Assembly (NCBI GenBank): GCA_016699535.1 | Contig: CP064980.1 | Span: 3,418,001 to 3,482,000, forward strand | DNA: 64,000 nt | DNA from: Myxococcales bacterium | Lineage (GTDB): Bacteria; Myxococcota_A; Polyangia; Polyangiales; GCA-016699535 | Direction of reading: 5' to 3' | In this document: piece after piece, positions 56,271-64,000 of the stretch | How the letters are laid out: every line of letters starts with the position of its first letter | Position numbering within the stretch: position 1 is the first letter of the stretch | Translations under genes and position numbers: made by a program | Notes under the pieces: generated by a model | What the model was told of the DNA's origin: nothing | Databases searched by the model: none | Seen by the model: only the letters and a program-made list of their open reading frames with translations

Positions 56271-57934
56271 TCAGACCCAATGTCGATTGTCTGAAACCAA
56301 TTGCCGGTAGTGTGTGATTTCCGAAGCCTTTTGCTCATCACTCCAGTGTAGGAGCTCCGCCATGCATGTGGCTACGGCCTCCACAGCATCGAGCCCTTGG
56401 CTGGATTCCCTAAAATACAATTGCGTTCGGCGCACTAAAACATCTTCAAGACGAACGGCAAATTCCTCTTTAACAGCCCAGAGCACCTGAGCCATGATTT
56501 CAGCTCGCCCGGTGACGATTGCTTTTAACAATCCAGGCTGATCGACGGCATGTTGCATAAGACTCAAAGAGCGTACCCCGTAGCTTTGGGCTAGCAATGA
56601 TGCCGTCTTTGACGACAGAAAATCACCGTATTGCTCAAGCAAATCACTCTCGATGCCGCCCTGCCCTTGCTTAGGCCACCCTACAGCACCTGGAAGTGGT
56701 TTGTGCTTCGTCTGCGTAACGGTTGGATGACTCCGCAAAAGTTCTTCTTTGTGCAACCAACTCACAACCTCGTTGGCAACTTCTTTGGCCATTTTCCGAT
56801 AGGTGGTGAGCTTGCCTCCCGCAATCGAAAAGAAGCCAGGCGACTCCATACGCAGCTCATGCTCTCTACTCATCTGAGACGGCATTAACTTGCCTTTGCT
56901 ATGTTGCGGTCGCAGCAATGGTCGCAGTCCCGACCAGGTTGCGATTACATCGTCACGACTTGCTTGGGCCCCCGGGAAAAAATCCTTTGCAGCTTCAATC
57001 AAATAATCCACGTCCTCTCTGCTGGCGTTAACGTGTTCAGGCATTCCTTCGTAGAAGGTATCCGTGGTTCCGAGATAAGCCTCATCTCCCCAGGGAATGG
57101 CAAACATCACTCGTTTATCCCGTGGATGAAAAAGTGCCACGGCGTGTTTCAAGGGAAACTTCTCTTGAGGCAAAACGACGTGAATGCCCTTGGTACAGTG
57201 AAGCATCTCATCTTTGGGAGCTCTCGGGTTTTTTCCGCGCGTAAGGTCAGTCCAAGGCCCCGTAGCATTGATGACCGCACTGCATTGCAGGGGCTTTTCG
57301 GTATTCGACAGCGTGTCTTTCGCAATCACCGTAAACTGTTTTTCTTCTCATCCCAACTGAAACGCTCGGCTTTGGTCCAGGTTAAAATGGTCGCTCCATC
57401 CTGCGCTGCGTCGATGGCGTTTTCGAGCGTCAATCGAGCATCATCCGTCGAACAATCGTAGTACATCGGGACGCCCACAAGATTGTCACGTCTTAGTGCA
57501 GGCTCAACCTTGCTCAGTTTGGACTTCGGGATCATCTTGTGCAGCTTGGGCGATCGAAAAAGTGACAAAAAATCATAGAGCCACAAGCCAAGACGTAGCA
57601 TCCACAACGAAAGAGGCGACGACTTGTATATTGGGAAGAGAAAAGCCAAAGGCTTGACCAAATGCGGTGCAATCTTCAGTAAGATACGCCGTTCGCTAAC
57701 TGACTCAAACACAAGGCCAAAACGCAGTTGCTTGAGGTAGCGAAATCCACCATGAACGAGTTTCGATGATCTGGAACTGGTTCCATACGCCAAGTCATAC
57801 TGCTCGAGCAAGACAGCGCTGATACCACGTTCAGCCAGATCGCGAACGATCCCGCAACCGCAGATCCCCCCTCCAACAACCACAACATCGTATGAGCTCT
57901 GTACGCGTTGCCACATTTCCGAACGTGAAGGCAT
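56271..57934 (-). CDS. glpD: FAD-dependent glycerol-3-phosphate dehydrogenase (frameshifted)
   Basis: Membrane-associated flavoenzyme that oxidises glycerol 3-phosphate and passes electrons to quinone. Repaired length 554 residues from the ATG at 57934 (GGGAG lies upstream). The first part has YDVVVVGGGICGCGIVRDLAERG (FAD), SRSSKLVHGGFRYLKQ and MYYDCSTDDARLTLENAIDA. The second has AVINATGPWTD, FAIPWGDEAYLGTTDT, IAGGKLTTYRKMAKE and the C-terminal helical domain. One A is missing in GAAGAAAAACAG near 57340; with it WDEKKQFTVIAKD reads through. Together with gpsA, this cell can both make and use glycerol 3-phosphate. Confidence 0.92.
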
Positions 57935-58002
57935 GAAAACTATCTCCCATAGCAATACTTCCCGAAATTACCAAAGAATGCTACCTGGCAGGCATTCTTG
58001 GT

Positions 58003-60650
58003 ATGCGTACTTACCTAAGGCAGTTTACTTTTTTCTTAGTACTCGCGGCGCCCGCGGTTGTTTCGCGGCTCTTGCTGGTCTCGGCACTCGAGACCGACTG
58101 GACGCGCTACGATAGCCGGGGCCTGTGCGCCGACTTGGTCCTATGCTGCATAATTGCTCTGCTTTCGGCGTTGCTTGGTCGGCGAATCCGATGGCTAGCG
58201 CTTCCCTTGCCGCTATTATGGATAACCCTATGCTTCATCAACTACGAGCACGCCAAGCTCTTTGATACCGTCGTCGAAATTCGCTACGCCCACTACCTAT
58301 TCGATCCTACCTTTTTTATGGGTTCTGTTTCTGGCTCATCGCTGCTCCTTCCTTGGCTGATAACATGCCTTGTGGCCTTACCGACTGTTTGGTGGAGTCT
58401 CAAAAAGCCTTGGGGCAGATGGACTTTTGCGGGCTTCACCGTGCTGTTGATTGCATCTACCAGCTATTGGCTGGCGCAAGCAGCTTCCCTTGAAATCATG
58501 CCTTGGCGTCAACGCAATTTTTTACTGGCCAGCCTCGACTCCACATGGACCAGCCTTCGACTAAAGCACCAAGCGGATACCGACGCACTTCACTATCACA
58601 AGCGAACTGAGCGTTTAGAACAAATACTTGTGGCCGATCTAGGACAAGGCCTCCGGATAACGCCTCACGGACGCGGACAGAATGTAATCTGGCTAGTTCT
58701 TGAAAGTGTCTCTGGCGCCTATTTGCCTTCCTTTGCCAAAGCCCAGGATATGCGTGCCGATGCACATATGCCCCGACTCGACGCCTGGTTTAAAAAAGGC
58801 TTATCCTTTGATCAATTCATTGATCAGCAACGCCAGACGAACAGAGGCAGCTACGCGCTTCTCTGCGGAGACTATCCCAAACTTCGCTCCGACACGCCCA
58901 AGATGAGCGAATACGCCGCTGAACGACGACGCACTTGCTTACCCAAAATTTTAGCCGAACTCGGTATGCATACGGTGTACATGCAGTCAGCCCCATTGGG
59001 CTTTATGATGAAAGATCATTTCATGAGGGCTGCGGGCTTTTTAGAACTGCACGGCTACGAGCATTTCAATCATGCCTATTCACGAAACAGTTGGGGACCA
59101 GACGACCGAGCTTTTTTAGAGCAAGCTTCGGATGACATCATCCACTATCACGAAAAAGAGCAACCCTTTTTCGTAACGCTTCTCAATTCCGGCACGCACC
59201 ATCCCTACAATAAATTGCCTTTGCTTACCTCGACAGCAGCGTCGATGCCTTTCTTCGAAAACTTCAAAAGCAAGGTGTACTTCGGGACACCACGGTTTTC
59301 ATTACGAGTGATGAATCTGCAGGGGTTAGTCGCTACAACAACGCAGAAAGCAAACGCCTCACTCACAATTGGGGCATTTTGGGCATCATCGGACCGGGTG
59401 TACCAAAACAGCGAACAAACATTCCTTTTTTGCAAAGTGACCTTGCCTTAAGCACCCTTGATTGGTTGGAATATCCATACAAAGCTCTGCATTTTAGTGG
59501 GCGAAGCATCTTTCGAAACTATTCGAAAGGCCGTCCTTTGTTTTTTGCAAACACATATTTCCGTCGCGCTTACGCCATCAAAAAAAACGTGCTTTCTATT
59601 TGCAATGAGTTTGGGACCCAATGCACCAACTACAAAAGCAGCCCTTCACACCTTTTCAAAGTACCTACCAACGCTCTGAAGGAAACCAGTCCGGAAAATC
59701 CTGATTTAGTTTACGTGTCCCACCGCAGCACATTGTGGCAAAAACCCAAGAAAACCATTGAATCGATATCGCTATTGCAAGGGAAACAAACGCTGAGTAT
59801 TCCCGATGATTTTTTCTTTCATACACTTTTGGGGCAACAGTATTTCCAAATACCTGCGGGGGCATCTGCGGAAGTTGTGATTGACGCAGAGTTGGTAGGC
59901 AAGCAAGCTATTGCAAATTTGCGCTACGATTTTGTTAGGAGGCGGGTTCGAGAACGGTTTGGGACCGCTCTACTAAAGGACGGTGACCGTTTTAGGTTGA
60001 CTTATCGCAAATGGTTTAAAGAACCGGTCGAACGCTTCTCGGTGGACTTGAATGTGTTTCGAGTCAGAGGCCACGATATAAAACTACGGATTCACAAGGC
60101 ACGCTTCACAACGCATTTACAAAGCTCCCCTCCTCCGGCTCACGACCGTATGTTTTTTGAAACCTCGATTGTCGCAAAAGCCAATCAAAACACGGTAAAG
60201 CTTCACATCGATCAGAAGCAGTGGAACTCTTTGGCAACCTGTATGACGCAGACCAAGGAAAACCCTCCTCTATGGCAAGCTAACCACTGTCAAACCGAGA
60301 TAAGTTTTGAGCTACCGGCTCGATTCTATCCAAAAGGAGCACGGCTGCTTAGCTCTTGGACTGTTCCACAAGATAAAACGATCGATTCGATAACATGGCA
60401 TCTAAAGGAAGGATTACGTGATACAAATTTAGATAGCTGTACGCTAGACTCGAAACACTACAAAGACAAAGACCCATTCCAGTGCAAACTCGATATTCCC
60501 GTTAAGCGCACCGTCGGCCAAGGTGTCCTAGAGATGCATGTCTCTTTGAGTGCCCTGACAACAGTCTCTGCCTTCCAAGCTCCCGAGCTCGAAATAGTCC
60601 TTCCCAGCAATCTTTTTGCTAAAAGAGAAAAAACAAAACCAACCCGTTGA
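58003..60650 (+). CDS. LTA-synthase-like membrane sulfatase family protein (frameshifted)
   Basis: About 880 residues. The N-terminus has about five membrane segments (residues 5-160), followed by an extracytoplasmic sulfatase-fold domain (NVIWLVLESVSGAYLPSF; QTNRGSYALLCGDYPKL, the nucleophile area). The first frame is lost near 59215-59230, after THHPYN; the second resumes with SSVDAFLRKLQKQGVLRDTTVFI. The usual DHG metal motif here reads SDESAG, and HNWGILGIIGPGVPK follows. The segment between HHPYN and the second frame looks short, so more than one base may be missing. A C-terminal domain of about 330 residues is unassigned. It may attach phosphoglycerol- or phosphoethanolamine-type groups to an envelope polymer. 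Confidence 0.75.
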
Positions 60651-60681
60651 CTTTTACCTACCTTTTGAAAGGCTCTGTGCC

Positions 60682-61128
60682 ATGGACATTCTTACTCAAC
60701 TCAGCAGCGACCTTAAAGAAGCAATGCGAAGCAAGGACATGCTTCGCGTAGAAACCATTCGAGGAGCGCTAAGCGCCATTCGCAGTAAAGAAATGGAAAC
60801 ATCAAAAAGCTTGGACGAAGCTACCACCATGGCTGTTCTTAAATCGCTGGTCAAACAGCGCGTGGATTCAATCGCACAGTTCAAAGAGGGCGGCAGAAAC
60901 GACCTGGTTGAAAAAGAAAGCCTCGAAAAGGAAATTCTCGAAAGCTACTTGCCTGAGGCCCCAGACGAAGCTGCCATCGAAAAAGCAGTGCTCGCGGCTA
61001 TTGAGCAAAGCGGTGCTAGCGGCATGAAAGATATGGGCAAAGTCATGCAAATCTGTAAAAGCGAACTGGGGCCTACCGTTGACGGAAAAATTCTTAGCAA
61101 TCTCGTGCGAAGCAAACTCAACGCTTGA
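60682..61128 (+). CDS. GatB/YqeY-domain protein
   Basis: A 148-residue helical protein of the YqeY family: ILTQLSSDLKEAMRSKDMLRVETIRGALSAI at the start, QRVDSIAQFKEGGRNDLVEKE in the middle and GMKDMGKVMQICKSELGPTVDGKILSNLVRSKL at the end. It resembles the tRNA-binding tail domain of GatB and may act on tRNA amidation, but the function of YqeY is not known. GAAAGG precedes the ATG at 60682. The following gene starts at a TTG that overlaps its stop. Confidence 0.92.
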   Translation: MDILTQLSSDLKEAMRSKDMLRVETIRGALSAIRSKEMETSKSLDEATTMAVLKSLVKQRVDSIAQFKEGGRNDLVEKESLEKEILESYLPEAPDEAAIEKAVLAAIEQSGASGMKDMGKVMQICKSELGPTVDGKILSNLVRSKLNA

Positions 61129-62914
61129 AGCTGAAATACAACGCATTGAAGTCAACGCCAACAACGCGAGCTTTTTCTATCACCATCTTTTTTGGTTTTC
61201 TCGCGGCTTGTTTTTGGTTGCATGCGCTTAAATCGCCCGAATCAACAGGCGTTGGCGATTGGCGTATGGTTCACCACAATTGGGAAGCTGGTTTTGCATC
61301 CATACATCGTGACCATCAGTTTCCTTTCTGGGATCCTTTTCATTGCGGCGGGATAAGCTCGATTGGTAACCCAGAAACACAGCACTTATCACCTTTTTTT
61401 TGGCTGTCATTTCTTACCGGACCCACACTAGCAAGCAAGCTGCTTTTGGTAGGACATACCTGGATAGCATTGCTTTCGTTTTTCTTGCTTTGTGTTTGTA
61501 GCTTCAACATGTCGAAACTTAGTGCTCTATGGGCTGTACTGTGGAGCTGTTCTGGTTTTTTTGCATTACAGTTCGGTGTTGGACACGCTACTTTTGTACC
61601 TTTTTGTTTTGCCCCCCTGCTGCTTCTATGTTGGCAAAAGTCCCTCGACGATTTGCGTTACGCTCTTGCTGTTGCGCTTATCTTGGCCATCACCGTGTTT
61701 GAAGGGGGAACTTACCCCTTTCCCTATTTCCTACTCATGCTGGCCATTGACGCTGGAGCTAGACTGCTCGACAAAAAATCAAGCTGGCAGAGCATCGTTT
61801 TATCTGGGAGTTTAAGCGCGGTTTTCACCGCACTTTTTTCAGCGCTTCGCATTCTACCTATCTTGGATACGCTAAGGCGCCATCCCCGCGCTATCGAAAG
61901 CAGTGATGCTATCGACCTCAAAGGAGCCTTAGGCATGTTCGTGCGACGGGACATGCCGCCAGGTCATCCACCCTATGCCCACAATTGGCACGAGTATACC
62001 CACTACATTGGATGGCCCGCTTTGCTTTTAGCTATCGTGGGCATTTTCTTTGCGTGGCGCGCCAGACGCTGGCCCATCTTAATAGCCTTGTGTTTGTTTG
62101 TTTCTCTCATGTTTGGCGAACACGGAAATTTTTCTCCGTGGCACATGCTTCATCAACTCCCGATTTTTTCCTCGCTTCGGGTCCCTTCACGCTTTTCGGT
62201 AATAGTCGGCTTGTATCTTATCGTGCTTAGCGGATTTGCTTTTGACGGAGTGGTCTCATGGTTGAAAAAGAGGGCCCAATCAAAGACAGCCCAAAGGGCG
62301 GTGTTTGCATTTAGCACCATCGCAGCATTGGGCATAGCCGGCGAGGTGTACATTAACAATCTTCGGCATACCGATTTTTGGTTAAGCCCCGCGATCGAGG
62401 AGACCGCCTCGAAACACTTTCATCTTATTAGCGCTCCTGACTGGGGCAGGTATTATCCAATCTATGCCTCGCTTCCCGCTCGCAATCTCGGTACAGCTGG
62501 TTGCTACCCCTGGGGTATGCAATGGAATGTGTCGAATGAACTTTGGTCTGGGAATGTAGCACAAGTCCGCATCAAACAGGGCCAGGGCAGCATTTCGAGC
62601 TACACACAGACAAGCCATCAATGGCAGGTTGATCTACGACTTGATACGCCAGCGCTGCTGGTATTCAACCAAATTGGGATCCTGGATGGCAAAGCTCCAT
62701 AGGCGACGCATTTGCATTTGATAAACTGCTAGCACTCAAACTTTCCCCAGGAAAACATCGGCTTACCCTACGCTACTCCCCTCGATTGTTTTGGAAGGGC
62801 CTTTGGCTCGGCGTCATTGGAGTCGTTTTAGCTATTGCATTCTATATCTATGAAACCCGTCGCAGAAAAAGACAGCTGCTTTCAATCGATTCAAAGCCTG
62901 TTATTCTTGAATAG
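61125..62914 (+). CDS. YfhO-like multi-pass membrane protein (frameshifted)
   Basis: About 596 residues after restoring one A near 62672 (CCAAATTGG); with it FNQNWDPGWQSSIGDAF reads on to GLWLGVIGVVLAIAFYIYETRRR and a stop at 62912-62914. About ten membrane segments cover residues 18-420, including the GDWRMVHHNWEAGFASIH and FWDPFHCGG loops usual in the GT-C/YfhO fold, and the C-terminal soluble part ends with a final membrane helix. In Gram-positive bacteria YfhO decorates teichoic acids; the substrate here is unknown. The start is a TTG overlapping the yqeY-like stop. Its end overlaps the opposite-strand lipoprotein gene by 14 bases. Confidence 0.82.
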
Positions 62915-63647
62915 CGTAACGAAGCTGTACTTGATGCTGTACGACAATTTCGCCTTGCTCAATGGGCACTGCGGAATCTTCCATGACTTCCGCTTTCATA
63001 CTTTGATAGGCCGCACGTGGATAAATGCGATCCGCTTCGCTCTCGGAAACGGCCAACAAAGGTCCCAGTGTTGCGCCACTTAGCTCAGCAAGTGCCTTAG
63101 CTTTCTCTTTGGCGTCCTGAACAGCTTTTGCCCGGGCTTTGGCTTCAAGCGCAGCTGAATCCTCGAGCTCAAAACGAATACCCCAGATATTATTGGCGCC
63201 TGCCTTGGTGGCTGCAGCTAGAACATCACCCAAGGTATCCAGTTTGCGCACCGAAACATCCAGTTGATTATTTACAACATAGTGACCCGTCGGCAATTCA
63301 GCTTTGCTGGATGTCTCTTTGCCTGGCTCGGGTCTTGGGGGGGAGTCTTGCACAAAGTTGATGGAATAGTTGCTGGTTTGCAAATCACGATCGGCGACTC
63401 CTTTGGCTTTGATTGCATTAACAATGCTTGTCATTTGTTTCTTTGCAAGCCTTTCAGCATCATCAACACTTGTTGCCCTCACCTGCACGCCAATGGTTGC
63501 ACGTGCAACGTCGGGTTTTCCGGTCAAACGCGCTGAGCCATTCACGCTAAGCCCGTAAGCTTCACCCTGCGAAGCATCGTGCACCACCACTGTGTGCCCC
63601 GCACAACCTGTAAGAACAAAAAGGAGTATTGGTATTCTATAAAACAT
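62901..63647 (-). CDS. SIMPL (DUF541) domain lipoprotein
   Basis: A lipoprotein of 248 residues from the ATG at 63647 (a GTG at 63656 is an alternative); lipobox VLTGC. The SIMPL domain starts with GLSVNGSARLTGKPDVARATIGVQV, contains RDLQTSNYSINFV and LDVSVRKLDTLGDVLAAATKAGANNIWGI, and has the EAKARAKAVQDAKEKAKALAELSGATLG helix. Members are periplasmic proteins linked to oxidative-stress tolerance. It is 13-22 bases after apaG on the same strand. Confidence 0.88.
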   Translation of the reverse strand: MFYRIPILLFVLTGCAGHTVVVHDASQGEAYGLSVNGSARLTGKPDVARATIGVQVRATSVDDAERLAKKQMTSIVNAIKAKGVADRDLQTSNYSINFVQDSPPRPEPGKETSSKAELPTGHYVVNNQLDVSVRKLDTLGDVLAAATKAGANNIWGIRFELEDSAALEAKARAKAVQDAKEKAKALAELSGATLGPLLAVSESEADRIYPRAAYQSMKAEVMEDSAVPIEQGEIVVQHQVQLRYAIQE

Positions 63648-63669
63648 TGTTATCACATCCCCGTAATCA

Positions 63670-64000
63670 TCAATTTAACGCATACGGCATCGCAAGAGTG
63701 AAAGGATCAATCTTGGCCGTGAACTGCTCGCCCTGTCGGTACGCATGATGTAACCGCCCTGCATCGTGCCTACAGGCGTCGGCAGGGGACAAAAGCTTGT
63801 GTACTCGAAGGTCTCCCCAGGGTTGAGGCGTGGTGTTTTTCCCACTACACCTGGGCCTTCGACTTCTTCTGTGCGCCCGGATGCATCTGTAATAAGCCAA
63901 CGCCTCGAGACCAACTGAACGACTTCACTGCCTTCGTTTTCAATTTTTACCTTATAAGAAAAAAAGTAATTATTGAGATGCGGCTCGGATTCTTCTTTAA
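63670..64000 (-). CDS. apaG: ApaG/Co2+-Mg2+ efflux-associated protein (5' end outside window, frameshifted)
   Basis: About 109 residues are in the window; the start lies beyond 64000. The sequence reads EPHLNNYFFSYKVKIENEG, VSRRWLITDASGRTEEVEGPGVVG, PGETFEYTSFCPLPTPVGTMQGGY and, in the other frame, GEQFTAKIDPFTLAMPYALN. These are the ApaG immunoglobulin-like fold signatures. One C is missing near 63745, in the GAC-AGG junction. The exact role of ApaG is unknown. The SIMPL lipoprotein gene follows 22 bases downstream. Confidence 0.9.

Noticed and set aside
8977..63800. Programmed ribosomal frameshifting as explanation for the breaks
   Set aside because: The breaks differ in direction and sequence, lack a common slippery heptamer and stem, and occur in unrelated housekeeping genes.
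1..64000. tRNA, rRNA and CRISPR arrays
   Set aside because: No cloverleaf, ribosomal RNA stretch or regularly spaced repeat was recognised by eye; a tRNAscan run would be needed to exclude a tRNA for certain.

Overview
The window reads as about 64 kb of chromosome from a bacterium in the broad deltaproteobacterial/Myxococcota range. This is inferred from protein content: secA close to argJ, many secreted Cys-rich lipoproteins (DCGG modules, a fibro-slime domain, a Cys-tetrad repeat protein), a GYF-TM-AgmX-like envelope protein, a membrane pyrophosphatase, an FHA-GGDEF protein and many envelope lipoproteins. Base composition looks roughly balanced. I see no rRNA, tRNA, CRISPR array, phage or insertion sequence. 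Most of the window is housekeeping DNA with an accessory secreted-protein stretch at about 8.9-28.4 kb.

Layout. 0-6.5 kb: argJ, a small GGQ release-factor-like gene, secA and a membrane protein. 6.8-11.5 kb: a FadL-family porin, a Fur regulator and a large calcium-repeat/Cys-rich/propeller lipoprotein. 11.6-19.8 kb (minus strand): hppA, proline iminopeptidase, a SWIM+SNF2 helicase, a long intergenic hairpin, fabD and a conserved hypothetical. 19.9-28.4 kb (plus strand): secreted lipoproteins, an RMND1-like protein, a LysE exporter, a BolA/CGFS-glutaredoxin pair, then a TonB-dependent receptor overlapping a lipoprotein gene. 28.5-44.3 kb: aroC with an FHA-GGDEF gene; the tight operon pyrD-gltS-nuclease-crcB; guaB-guaA-lipoprotein; the operon pyrF-rlmB-pfkA-cinA; and a coiled-coil membrane protein. 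44.4-57.9 kb: a biotin-carrier remnant, an orphan YscJ-like lipoprotein behind a GYF/AgmX-like gene, a tight operon of gpsA, histidine kinase, response regulator, small membrane protein, DEAD-box helicase, lipoprotein and hydrolase, then lon, dtd and glpD. 58-64 kb: an LTA-synthase-like sulfatase, a YqeY protein, a YfhO-like membrane protein, a SIMPL-domain lipoprotein and apaG.

The most unusual property of the sequence is that about one gene in three is broken by a single-base shift that can be repaired by eye, most often one missing base and often in a short homopolymer. guaA in addition lacks an internal segment of about 110 codons. These lesions hit essential genes (fabD, guaA) as readily as dispensable ones, so I read most of them as sequencing or assembly errors rather than biology. 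Frameshifted genes are annotated over their full repaired extent.

I found no clear new defence or mobile system. The best candidates for new biology are the Cys-tetrad repeat lipoprotein, the 844-residue mosaic lipoprotein with a seven-repeat propeller, the orphan secretion-ring lipoprotein coupled to a GYF/AgmX protein, and the long hairpin between fabD and the SNF2 gene.
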